Origin: JAJNPS01 sp031378845
GTDB lineage: Bacteria; Pseudomonadota; Alphaproteobacteria; Rhodobacterales; Rhodobacteraceae
Length of the DNA stretch: 64,000 nt
Assembly: GCA_031378845.1 (NCBI GenBank)
Contig: JANNES010000015.1
Coordinates: 186,001 to 250,000 of the forward strand
Reading direction: 5' to 3'
Below are positions 51,249-59,533 of this stretch, piece after piece. The notes beneath the pieces were generated by a model that searched no databases, was not told where the DNA came from, and saw nothing but the letters and a program-made list of their open reading frames with translations. How positions within the stretch are numbered: the first letter of the stretch is position 1; each line of letters opens with the position of its first letter. The translations under genes and the position numbers were made by a program.

Positions 51249-52847
51249 TCAAGCATTATTGCCACGGATAAGATCCGCCGCGCGCTCTCCGATCATGATC
51301 GTGGGCGCGTTGGTGTTAGACCCGATCAGGCTGGGCATCACGGAGCTGTCGCAGATGCGCAAGCCGTCCAGCCCATGGACCCGCAGCGACGGGTCCACAA
51401 CCGACATCACATCCGACCCGATCTTGCAGGTGCCGACAGGGTGATACGAGGTGCGCCCGTATTGGCGGGCATAGGCCTCGTAATCGGCCTGCGTCTTGAT
51501 CGCGGCATCGGGAAAGTGAATGGCCCGGATGTACTTTTGCAACGACGGCTGGCTAAAGATCTCTCGGCTCATCTTGACCCCCTCGACCGAGACTTTCAGA
51601 TCCTCCGGCTCCGCGATGAAGTTGGGATCGATGATCGGCGTTGCGCGCGGGTCTGATGACCGCAGGGTAACGGTGCCCCGGCTTTTGGGGCGGAGCGTGT
51701 AGGAGTTCAGCGTGATCCCGGACGATCCCTTGGGCACCGATGGCACCCCGGCCTCGGCCCCCGCACCGCACAGGAAATGCATCTGCAGATCGGGCATCGG
51801 CTGAGACTTGTCCGCATACCAGAACGCGCCACCCTCGACGACGTTCGAGGCCACCGGCCCGGATTTGAAGGCAAGGTACTGCAACCCCGCCCAGACCATC
51901 CAGTGCGGCTTGTTGTACTTGTCGAGCGACTCATGGCCCTTGAGTTCGGCCACGATGTCGATACCGAAATGATCGTTCAGGTTCTGACCGACGCCGGGCA
52001 AGTCATGCACGACTGGTATGCCATGCTGAAAAAGGTCGGTCGCCGGCCCGACCCCTGACAGCATCATCAGCTTTGGCGATCCGATGGCCCCGGAGGTCAC
52101 GATGACCTCGCTATCGGCGCGCACCACGACGGGTGCGCCATCGGTCACATATTCCACGCCAACCGCGCGCTTGCCTTCGAACACCACGCGCAGCACCAGC
52201 GCCTTGGTGATCAGCGTCAGGTTGGGCCGCCCCAATGCGGGGCGCAGATACCCGACCGCCGCTGAGCAGCGCCGCGCATTGCGGGTGGTGGTCTGGTAGG
52301 TCCCGGCACCCTCTTGCACGGCGCCGTTGAAATCGGGGTTGTACGGCATCCCGAGTTCCTGACACGACCGCAGGAATGCGCGCGTCGTCGGGTTCGGATC
52401 GGTGATGTTGGAGACACCCAAAGGCCCCTCGGTCCCATGCCAGTCGCCCGACAGCATGGTGTTGCCTTCTGACCGCAGAAAATAGCGTTGAATGTCCTTG
52501 AAACCCCAGCCTGTGGCCCCCTCATCCACCCAGCGATCATAATCCGCCGGATGCCCGCGCGTGAAAATCTCGGCGTTGATGGACGAACCGCCCCCCAGAA
52601 CACGCGCCTGCGCATAGGGGATCTCGCGGTTGTTTGCGTGCTTTTGCGGCGCCGTCATCAGGCCCCAGGTCATCGGCCCGGTGGTCATCTTGGCAAAGCC
52701 GACAGGCATGTGGATCATCGGATTGGTGTCACGCCCGCCCGCCTCGATCAGACAGACGCGCGCCGACGGGTTCTCGGACAGCCGCGCCGCGAGCACGCAT
52801 CCGGCCGAGCCGCCGCCGACGATCACATAGTCAAAACCTGTGGCCAT
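51249..52847 (-). CDS. GMC family flavoprotein oxidoreductase, copy 2
   Basis: This 532-residue FAD alcohol dehydrogenase has YVIVGGGSAGCVLAARLSE, the signature ARVLGGGSSINAEIFTRG and the active-site blocks HPVGTCKIG and GSNTNAPTIM (His/Asn). It resembles the GMC at 32547-34142 along its whole length but is not a recent duplicate. It follows the aldehyde dehydrogenase gene with a one-base overlap: alcohol-to-aldehyde and aldehyde-to-acid steps are coupled, as in polyethylene glycol and other alcohol degradation clusters. Confidence 0.92.
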   Translation of the reverse strand: MATGFDYVIVGGGSAGCVLAARLSENPSARVCLIEAGGRDTNPMIHMPVGFAKMTTGPMTWGLMTAPQKHANNREIPYAQARVLGGGSSINAEIFTRGHPADYDRWVDEGATGWGFKDIQRYFLRSEGNTMLSGDWHGTEGPLGVSNITDPNPTTRAFLRSCQELGMPYNPDFNGAVQEGAGTYQTTTRNARRCSAAVGYLRPALGRPNLTLITKALVLRVVFEGKRAVGVEYVTDGAPVVVRADSEVIVTSGAIGSPKLMMLSGVGPATDLFQHGIPVVHDLPGVGQNLNDHFGIDIVAELKGHESLDKYNKPHWMVWAGLQYLAFKSGPVASNVVEGGAFWYADKSQPMPDLQMHFLCGAGAEAGVPSVPKGSSGITLNSYTLRPKSRGTVTLRSSDPRATPIIDPNFIAEPEDLKVSVEGVKMSREIFSQPSLQKYIRAIHFPDAAIKTQADYEAYARQYGRTSYHPVGTCKIGSDVMSVVDPSLRVHGLDGLRICDSSVMPSLIGSNTNAPTIMIGERAADLIRGNNA

Positions 52848-54343
52848 TATTCAATCCAATGCGATCGTTTACCAATCTCTACATGAACGGATTTGATCTG
52901 CGTGTATTCCTCCACCCCGTAGACCCCCGCTTCGCGGCCCCAGCCTGATTGCTTGAACCCGCCCAGCGGCATTTCCGGCCCGCCCGCCATGATCGTGTTG
53001 ACCCAGAACCGACCCGCCCTGACACGACGCGTCACAGTCAGCGCCTTGTCGATGTTTTTGCTCCAGACGCTGGCCGAAAGGCCGTAGACGGTGTCATTGG
53101 CCATCGCGATTGCCTCTTGCATCGTGTCGAAATGCATCGAGCACAGCACCGGCCCAAAAATCTCGTCGCGCGAAATGGCCATCTCGGTGGTGACCCCAGA
53201 AAACAGGGTCGGCTGGATGTACTGCCCAGCCCCCAGATCAAGCGCGTTGCCACCGGCCAACAGCTTGGCCCCATCCGTTTGCGCTTGCGCGATATGGCCC
53301 ATGATCACATCATTCTGCGCGGTTGTGGTGATTGCGCCGACTTGCGTACGTTCGTCCAGCGGGTCGCCCACACGGATCTTCGCCATCTTGGCCGCAACCA
53401 TCGCCTCGAACTCTGCCGCAACCGACCGTTCCACGAACAACCGGCTGGTACCGACACAGCACTGCCCGGTGTTGAAACTGATCCCGAAGGCCACGCCGTC
53501 CGACGCGTCTTCCAGATCGGCATCCGCAAAGACGATGATCGGGTTCTTGCCGCCCAGCTCCAGCCCCAGTTTCTTGAAGTTGCTGTCGGCACTTGCATGC
53601 ACACAAGACCGCCCCACCCCGGTGGAGCCGGTGAACGACAGCATGTCGATGTCCATATGCTCGGTCATTGCTTGCCCGATGGTGCGCCCCGAACCGGTGA
53701 CGACATTGTAGACACCTGCTGGCAGGCCCGCCTCTTGCAGCACTTCTGCCAAAATGAGCGTGGTGGCCGACGTCACTTCGGACGGCTTGACCACCATCGT
53801 GCAGCCCGACGCCAGAATGAACGGCACCCGTTCGCACAGGATCAGGAACGGGAAGTTCCACGGTGTAATCAGGCCGACCACGCCAATCGGTTCGCGCAGA
53901 ACCATGCCGAAGAGGCCATCGCCAAGGCTGTTGAAGCTGTCGCCGTGCAGCATCCGCGCGGCCCCGGCACCGACCTCGAAACAGGCGATGCAATGCTCGA
54001 TCTCACCCTTGGCCTGGGAAATCGGTTTGCCATTTTCCAGCACCTCCCAATAGGCGATCTCGTCGCGGCGTCGGCGCAGGATTTCAGCCGCCTTCAACAG
54101 GACTGCGCTGCGGGCGGCCCCCGAAATCCCAGCCCAGCGGCGATCCTCAAAGGCGCGGCGCGCGGCGACCACGGCCGCGTTCAGGTCATCCGTCGTGCAT
54201 TTCGGAATGCGCGTGACCAGGACCCCATGACCGGGTGAGGCACGGTCAAACATGTCTTTGCCATCGTGCCATGCATCGTCCACAAAGAACCCGAATGTCC
54301 GTGGAGCCGCGGGCGGCGTCAGAATTTTGCTGGTTTGATCCAC
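52847..54343 (-). CDS. Aldehyde dehydrogenase (NAD(P)+)
   Basis: This 498-residue ALDH has PWNFPFLILCERVPFILASG, FTGSTGVGRSCVHA (cofactor loop), KLGLELGGKNPIIV with the general-base Glu, FNTGQCCVGTSRL with the catalytic Cys, and DEIFGPVLCSMHF. It should convert the aldehyde made by the adjacent GMC enzyme to an acid, a substrate for the CoA-transferase of this region. A LacI-type operator lies about 30 bp upstream of ATG 54343. Confidence 0.94.
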   Translation of the reverse strand: MDQTSKILTPPAAPRTFGFFVDDAWHDGKDMFDRASPGHGVLVTRIPKCTTDDLNAAVVAARRAFEDRRWAGISGAARSAVLLKAAEILRRRRDEIAYWEVLENGKPISQAKGEIEHCIACFEVGAGAARMLHGDSFNSLGDGLFGMVLREPIGVVGLITPWNFPFLILCERVPFILASGCTMVVKPSEVTSATTLILAEVLQEAGLPAGVYNVVTGSGRTIGQAMTEHMDIDMLSFTGSTGVGRSCVHASADSNFKKLGLELGGKNPIIVFADADLEDASDGVAFGISFNTGQCCVGTSRLFVERSVAAEFEAMVAAKMAKIRVGDPLDERTQVGAITTTAQNDVIMGHIAQAQTDGAKLLAGGNALDLGAGQYIQPTLFSGVTTEMAISRDEIFGPVLCSMHFDTMQEAIAMANDTVYGLSASVWSKNIDKALTVTRRVRAGRFWVNTIMAGGPEMPLGGFKQSGWGREAGVYGVEEYTQIKSVHVEIGKRSHWIE

Positions 54344-54371
54344 TTTCAGGGTCCCTTCGGCATGATTCAGG

Positions 54372-54388
54372 CATTTGCAACGTTATAA
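54372..54388. promoter_or_regulatory. LacI-type operator, copy 2, with a degenerate TAAC half-site (site 5)
   Basis: CATTTGCAACGTTATAA is the exact reverse complement of the operator at 39866-39882. It lies just upstream of the aldehyde dehydrogenase gene. Next to it, GGTAACTGGGTGG (54393-54405) resembles a half-site of the TAACYGGTTA-type motif. Confidence 0.7.
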
Positions 54389-54410
54389 TAGAGGTAACTG
54401 GGTGGTGAAC

Positions 54411-54540
54411 TCAAGAACTGCTGACAAGGATCCGCGTTTTAGCGTCGCGTGCAGAGTCTGCCATCGCCTCAAATGCCTCGGCGATCCGGGCGATCGGATA
54501 GTTCACACGCGTGAACGGCCCGGTGGCGGTGCGCGCATGG
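54411..54540 (-). pseudogene. Zinc-type alcohol dehydrogenase, C-terminal remnant
   Basis: Read on the minus strand, the last 40 or so codons before TGA 54413-54411 give TGPFTRVNYPIARIAEAFEA followed by a short tail ending RILVSSS. This is the usual end of medium-chain zinc alcohol dehydrogenases. The rest of the gene is gone; the upstream border runs into transporter remnants in another frame. Confidence 0.6.
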
Positions 54541-54555
54541 CGACTTGACGCATCG

Positions 54556-55705
54556 AAGTCTGGATCGGTCAATCATCAGCGCGATGGCGGCGATCAGGAC
54601 GATGCAGAACACCATCTGCTGCTGGGTCGCGTAGACCTCGAAATACAGCATCGAGGCGCGGATGACAGCCACGATCCGCGTCCCGATGGCGGTGTTGAGC
54701 ACGCCCGAGACCCCGCCCGTCAACGGTGTGCCGCCCGACAGCTTGACCGCAAGGATTAACCCTGCCACCGCTGCAACCCCGCCCAAAATCTCAAAGGCCA
54801 GAAGCTTGTCGCGCGCGACGTTGATCTCCGACGCAGCAGTTGCAGTTTCCCCCGCCCCCAAGGCTTTCAGTGCGCGACCAAGGGTAGTGCGGCGTTCAAT
54901 AAAGAGTGCGCCAATCAGCAGGACGGCGGCAATGAACAACTCATTCGGGACGCCCCATGTGCGACCGATCATCCAGTTGAACACCGCGTCCCGCTGTGTC
55001 GCATCCATGTTCAGCGCGCGCTGGCCCGACAGCCATTGCGCCAGCGCGACCCTTTGTTGATTGCCGCCCGCGAGGTTGCCGCAATCGGCAAGCTCCCTCG
55101 AATCTTTGATCGACAGCTTGGCGATCCAGTCGCGCGCAAGGGCGCGTTCGCCCGCGATCCGTGACCCGCCGCCCAAAGAATACTGGCCCATCTGGCTGAG
55201 CGTGATGTTTTCATAGACGTTCATGCCCGCAACGATGCCCTCGATCTTGCGTTCATGCGGCACGTAGCCCACACCTTGCGCCACTGCGCTGCGGGGCGGG
55301 AACGCGGTGACCTTTTGGCCATTGATCCCGACTTGTCCCTTGATCGGGGTGCGCATCCCGTAAATCGTGCGCAACACCGCCTCACCGCCTAAGCCTTCGA
55401 CACCCACGAGGCACAGCACCTCTTCCGCATGGAGCGTCAGGTTGATGCCCACCACCCAGCCGGGCAAGGCGATGCCCCGTATCTCGACCAGCACCGTTTG
55501 CGCGTCACAGGGCAGTTGGCGCTGTTCGCGGTAATACTCCTTGTCGACGTCCCGGCCGACCAACCTGTGCTGGATGGAGTCGATCCTGGCCTTGCCCTTT
55601 TTCACGATATCGACGACCTGGCCGTCCTTCACCACATAGACGCGGTCGCTGATCCCCACGACCTCGTCCATGCGGTGCGACACAAGAATGAACGACGCCA
55701 TTGCC
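54556..55705 (-). pseudogene. Fused remnants of an Rbs-type sugar ABC transporter (ATPase and permease)
   Basis: One open frame joins two broken genes. The first 240 codons (from about 55705 to 55012) are the RbsA-type ATPase from after the first Walker B (ASFILVSHRMDEVVGISDRV) through the second half (GVEGLGGEAVLRTIYGM, GYVPHERKIEGIV) to the signature LAGGNQQRVALAQWL, where it stops short of Walker B. It then runs into an RbsC-type permease (ALFIERRTTLGRALKALGAG, INVARDKLLAFEILGGVAAV), itself lacking some 25-30 residues before GTPLTGGVSGVLNTAIGT. No Walker A is left in the ATPase part. It cannot work. Confidence 0.8.
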
Positions 55706-55740
55706 GCCCAACATGATCGACAGCCAGTACAGGTTTGCAC

Positions 55741-56109
55741 AGTCGCGGTAACTCCACGCGCTGGCGGGGTCAGTCAGTGCAGCACACGCGACACCAAACG
55801 GGCCGGGCAGTGCTGCGGTGTTCTATCCAGCCGCCGATGCCAGCAGAGGTTCCTGTGGCTGTGGGTTTGCAAAGCGATGAAGTCATTGAAAAAGTTGACA
55901 TGATGCCATGCCGGACATTGTCCGAACACTGGACGCACCCGCCGCCGCAATGGCGCGGCTTATGTCTCTTGGCGCACTAAATGGTTACTTTCCGAGAAAG
56001 CGCTGAGTCAAGTGATTTGCTGGTCTTGATTGTCAGGTTGCGCTTTGACGCGAACCGCAGGCTGTGGTTACAATCGACAGACTTTTGACCGATAGGCACG
56101 AAAACGGTG
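55741..56109. other. Non-coding stretch upstream of the TetR gene
   Basis: About 370 bp without a recognisable gene. The left part borders the transporter remnant and may contain scrambled pieces of it; short frames here have no family-like sequence. The right part must hold the tetR promoter and carries the motif at 55975-55990. Confidence 0.4.
55975..55990. promoter_or_regulatory. TAACYGGTTA-type motif, site 6
   Basis: CACTAAATGGTTACTT differs from site 3 (CACCAAACGGTTACTT) at only two of 16 positions. It lies 120 bp upstream of the tetR start, so the TetR protein is the first candidate for binding it. Confidence 0.6.
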
Positions 56110-56775
56110 ATGCACGTGGACGTAATTTCCGACGTTGAAGAGGCTCCGACCAAGAGGTCCCGCACACGAGACGCGGAGGCCACCAAGGCGCGCATTCTTG
56201 ACGCAGCAAAGAAGGAATTTGCCCGCAACGGCCTTGGCGGTGCACGTGTGGACGTCATTGCCGAGAAAGCGTCGGCAAACAAGCGCATGATCTACCACTA
56301 CTTCGAAAGCAAGGAAGGGCTCTTTCAGACCGTCCTGGAGAACGCCTATGTGGACATCCGCGCGGCAGAGCAGAAGTTGAATCTTGATCACCTCGACCCT
56401 GCCACGGCGTTGGAGCGGCTGGTCCGGTTCACCTGGGAGTATTATCTCAAGAACCCGGAATTCATCACCCTGGTGAACAGCGAAAACCTGCACCGTGCCA
56501 AACACCTCAAGAAGTCAGAGGTAATCAAGGTCGTCAGCCGCAAGTTTGTAAACATGGTCGGTGATCTGCTGGAACGCGGCGTCGCGGCCGGTGTGTTCCG
56601 CCGAGGGGTTGATCCGGTCCAGTTAAACATCACGATTGCCGCGATCGGCTACTACTACTTGACCAACCGTTTCACCGGGTCGATCGTTTTTGAACGGGAC
56701 CTGATGGCAAAGGATGCGCTGGACGAACGCTTGCGGTTCAATCTAGACACCGTCTTGCGGCTTGTGCGCGCCTGA
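56110..56775 (+). CDS. TetR family transcriptional regulator
   Basis: This 221-residue protein has the TetR HTH (ATKARILDAAKKEFARNGLG, VDVIAEKASANKRMIYHYFE, SKEGLFQTVLENAY) and a C-terminal domain with FTWEYYLKNPEFITLVNSEN and ITIAAIGYYYLTNRFTGSIV, as in regulators of catabolic genes. The ATG at 56110 is preferred to GTG 56107; no good ribosome-binding site is visible. A motif shared with the promoters of the neighbouring catabolic units lies upstream, so it is a likely second controller of this region. Confidence 0.9.
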   Translation: MHVDVISDVEEAPTKRSRTRDAEATKARILDAAKKEFARNGLGGARVDVIAEKASANKRMIYHYFESKEGLFQTVLENAYVDIRAAEQKLNLDHLDPATALERLVRFTWEYYLKNPEFITLVNSENLHRAKHLKKSEVIKVVSRKFVNMVGDLLERGVAAGVFRRGVDPVQLNITIAAIGYYYLTNRFTGSIVFERDLMAKDALDERLRFNLDTVLRLVRA

Positions 56776-56810
56776 GCCCAGGGCGCGAACAACGCGCCAG
56801 ACATCTGGGC
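56776..56810 (+). terminator. Possible terminator of the tetR gene
   Basis: Nested stems GCCCAG (56776-56781) / CTGGGC (56805-56810) and GGCGCG (56782-56787) / CGCGCC (56793-56798) begin at the stop codon. There is no T run, so it may be rho-dependent or only a stabilising hairpin. Confidence 0.4.
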
Positions 56811-57222
56811 CTAGCTCTGTGCCACGCTTTCCCAAGTATTCAAGAACCTTGCTGGCCGACCGATTCGCAGGTGCAAGCTTGCGAACCGCCGCTCGTGTCT
56901 GATTTGCCGCAGTTCCACCCCGATCGCGGCTCGAAAAGCCGACCTTCGCCCAGCAAATCGCGAAAGTCCGAAACGCCTAAGTAACGAGAACGCTTGCAGG
57001 TGCAGAATCTTGGCTGATTCTCTGAAATATGTAACCCTAGGTTGTATACAAATTGAATCAATTCAGCTTAAAGAGTATGCAGTTCTGCCTCTGGTGGTGC
57101 GAACCGGCGTCAATTCGCCAATGCTTCGGCCAGAATACGCTGCACCGCCGCATGGTTTTCCACGAACCATTGCGGTGGACCCTATACTGACCAAGACAAG
57201 AACTAATCAATTGGAGGCGATC
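56811..57222. other. Upstream region of the exopolysaccharide genes
   Basis: About 410 bp with no credible gene. It holds palindromes typical of regulator sites: TTGTATACAA (57042-57051) and TGAATCAATTCA-like arms just after it. The part from 57020 to 57080 is AT-rich and probably carries the promoter of the sugar transferase gene. Confidence 0.4.
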
Positions 57223-57924
57223 ATGAAGTTTGCGACGGACCAGACGCTCGCGTTGGCTCAAGCGGATATTCAGACGAGGCGTCGGGTTTCGTACGCACGA
57301 TCTCCTCAACCCCTCGGCGGCACCGTAAAGCGCGCAGTCGACATCGCGATTGCGCTGGTTGCCATCATACTTTTGTCCCCTCTGCTGATCGGGGTGGCAG
57401 TCTTGGTACAATGGACCAGTCCGGGGCCGATCCTTTTTGGGCACAGCCGCGTCGGTTTTGGGGGAAGAACATTCAGATGCTGGAAGTTCCGGTCCATGGT
57501 GACAAACGGCGACGTTGTCCTTTCAAACCATCTGAAGATCAATTTCGACGCTCAGCGCGAATGGGCGGAGACCCTCAAGCTCCGCCACGACCCGCGTGTC
57601 ACCCCACTGGGCGGCGTGCTGCGCAAGCTCAGCATCGATGAGCTTCCGCAGCTCCTCAATGTTCTGGCTGGAGAAATGAGCATCGTTGGCCCACGGCCAA
57701 TCGTCGCGGATGAGGTTCGACGTTACGGGGCTTCGCTTGGCCATTACCTGCGCACGCGCCCCGGACTGACCGGCCTGTGGCAAGTCAGCGGGCGCAGCGA
57801 TGTCGGCTATCGCAAGCGTGTGCTGCTCGACCGCTTTTACACCAGCAACTGGAGCCTGCTCAAAGACATCGCCATCATTCTGCGCACAATCCCGGCGGTC
57901 CTGCGCGCGCGCGGCTCGTACTGA
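57223..57924 (+). CDS. ExoY-like undecaprenyl-phosphate sugar phosphotransferase
   Basis: This 233-residue membrane protein transfers a hexose-1-phosphate to undecaprenyl phosphate, the priming step of exopolysaccharide synthesis. One hydrophobic segment (VDIAIALVAIILLSPLLIGV) precedes the catalytic domain with PILFGHSRVGFGGRTFRCWK, FRSM, LRKLSIDELPQLLNVLAGEM, SIVGPRP and RPGLTGLWQVSGRS, all standard for the PglC/WbaP/ExoY class. ATG 57223 has GGAGG upstream. It is of the short, single-helix type like ExoY. Confidence 0.92.
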   Translation: MKFATDQTLALAQADIQTRRRVSYARSPQPLGGTVKRAVDIAIALVAIILLSPLLIGVAVLVQWTSPGPILFGHSRVGFGGRTFRCWKFRSMVTNGDVVLSNHLKINFDAQREWAETLKLRHDPRVTPLGGVLRKLSIDELPQLLNVLAGEMSIVGPRPIVADEVRRYGASLGHYLRTRPGLTGLWQVSGRSDVGYRKRVLLDRFYTSNWSLLKDIAIILRTIPAVLRARGSY

Positions 57925-58033
57925 GCAGATGCCCGCTCGTCTCGCCAAATCAGGGATATCCCGATTGCCGATTGCCATCGGATCGCCCGATGCGGCGCAC
58001 CGTTGACGTGATCTCGATGCGTGAGCGCCGAAA

Positions 58034-59533
58034 ATGACAGATGCACTTGCTCACAATGCGGCGCCGTTCGCGCGGGACCATCTGCGCAGCGGGCGCGCAC
58101 GCGCTGCAATGACCGGCAGCCTCTGGTCGCTCGTGAATATCCTCGTGGCGACGGTGATTTCTGCGGTCGTGTTCCTGATGGCATCGCGGTTCCTGTCGCC
58201 CGGCGATTTTGGCGTCGTCGCCCTTGCCGCCGCAATCGTGATGTTCGTCAGTTGCGTGATCCCGATCGCCTTTGGCGATGCGTTGATCCAGCGGGCAGAG
58301 CTGCGGAACGATCATCTTGACACGGTTTTCTGGACTTGCGCAGGCTTTGGCGTTTGTCTTTACGCAGCACTTTGCCTGATGTCGCCTTGGATCGCCGATT
58401 GGGCAGATACGCCCGCGCTCCGGGCGCTCTTGCCGGTAATTGGCGTGCGTCTTGTTCTGGAGTCCCTGACCGTCGTGCCGACTGCACTTGTGACGCGCAG
58501 TGTACAGTTCAGATTCATTGCCCTGCGGACCACGCTGGCAAACTTGATTGGCGGCGGCGTCTGCATCGCGATGGTGCTGATGGGCAGCGGCTACTGGGCA
58601 CTGGCCATCTCGCAAGTGCTGTCATCGGCCGTTTCCGTGATGGTGATGCTGCCGGCAGCACGCTGGCGCCCGGGCATGGACGTGACCCGCAAGGCGGTCA
58701 GCGATCTGTGGAACTTTGGCATTTTTTCCGCAGGTAACCGTCTCCTGAACGAAATGCGCCTGGATCAGCTCTTGATCGGATTCCTGGGCGGCCCGGTAAT
58801 GCTGGGTCTGTTCTTTTTCGCCCGTCGCCTGTTCCAGATGGTCAGCGACCTGACTGTCGGCGTGTTTAGCCCCGTTTCAAACGTCTTGCTTGCCTCAATG
58901 CAATCCGAGCCGGAAAAGCGCAAGCACGCGTTCCTTATCGCAAGCTATGCGGCAACCTCCGTGGCGCTGCCGACGTTCACTGGTCTTTTTGTCCTTGCAC
59001 AGAGCGGGGTGCCGCTGGTCTTTGGGACGCACTGGATGGGCGCAATCGCCGCTGTGCAAGGCTTTGCCATCATCGGCATGATGGCGGGCCTTGGCATCGT
59101 GCAGGGTGCTCTTATCCGCAGCCAGGGCAGGGCTGATTGGTGGTTTTGGTATCAGGCGGGTGTCCAGCTGAGCGCCCTGCCCCTCATCGCAGTGCTCTAC
59201 CAGTATGGGCTTGGCGTCGTGATGGCGGCACTTGCCCTGCGCACCGTCGTCCTCTGGCCCTTTGCAATCCGCGAGACGTTGCGGATTCTGGAAATGGGGC
59301 TGGCTGACTATGTTGCCAATCTGCGCGGTCCGATTGGCGCGAGCATTGTCATGGCAGGCGTGATGGTTGGTTTGCCGCACCTTGTGGCGGCTGGACATTC
59401 CACCCTTTGGCTCCTGACCGCACAATTGTTGGTCGGAGCGCTCGCCTACATCGCGGTCGGCGCAGGCTTGTCATGGCGGCAAGCGCAAGGACTTTGGGCG
59501 ATCTTGCGACAAAAAAGGGCATCGGCGCGATGA
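58034..59533 (+). CDS. Polysaccharide flippase (Wzx/ExoT-like)
   Basis: This 499-residue protein has 12-14 hydrophobic segments and the opening GSLWSLVNILVATVISAVVF, typical of oligosaccharide flippases of the WzxC/ExoT type. It would move lipid-linked repeat units across the inner membrane. It overlaps the pyruvyltransferase gene by four bases. In Sinorhizobium succinoglycan clusters exoT likewise neighbours exoV and exoW. Confidence 0.88.
   Translation: MTDALAHNAAPFARDHLRSGRARAAMTGSLWSLVNILVATVISAVVFLMASRFLSPGDFGVVALAAAIVMFVSCVIPIAFGDALIQRAELRNDHLDTVFWTCAGFGVCLYAALCLMSPWIADWADTPALRALLPVIGVRLVLESLTVVPTALVTRSVQFRFIALRTTLANLIGGGVCIAMVLMGSGYWALAISQVLSSAVSVMVMLPAARWRPGMDVTRKAVSDLWNFGIFSAGNRLLNEMRLDQLLIGFLGGPVMLGLFFFARRLFQMVSDLTVGVFSPVSNVLLASMQSEPEKRKHAFLIASYAATSVALPTFTGLFVLAQSGVPLVFGTHWMGAIAAVQGFAIIGMMAGLGIVQGALIRSQGRADWWFWYQAGVQLSALPLIAVLYQYGLGVVMAALALRTVVLWPFAIRETLRILEMGLADYVANLRGPIGASIVMAGVMVGLPHLVAAGHSTLWLLTAQLLVGALAYIAVGAGLSWRQAQGLWAILRQKRASAR

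Noticed and set aside
51249..54343. Assignment of the GMC/aldehyde dehydrogenase pair as polyethylene glycol degradation genes
   Set aside because: The pair fits many alcohol substrates; no TonB receptor or acyl-CoA ligase of the peg type is present, so the substrate is left open.
54469..55740. A 423-codon open frame that could be annotated as an ABC transporter ATP-binding protein
   Set aside because: It lacks Walker A in the first domain, stops before Walker B in the second and fuses directly into a permease with an internal gap; treated as pseudogene remnants.
55741..55980. Transposase remnant upstream of the TetR gene
   Set aside because: No DDE motif, terminal inverted repeats or family-like residues could be found; the stretch was left unassigned.
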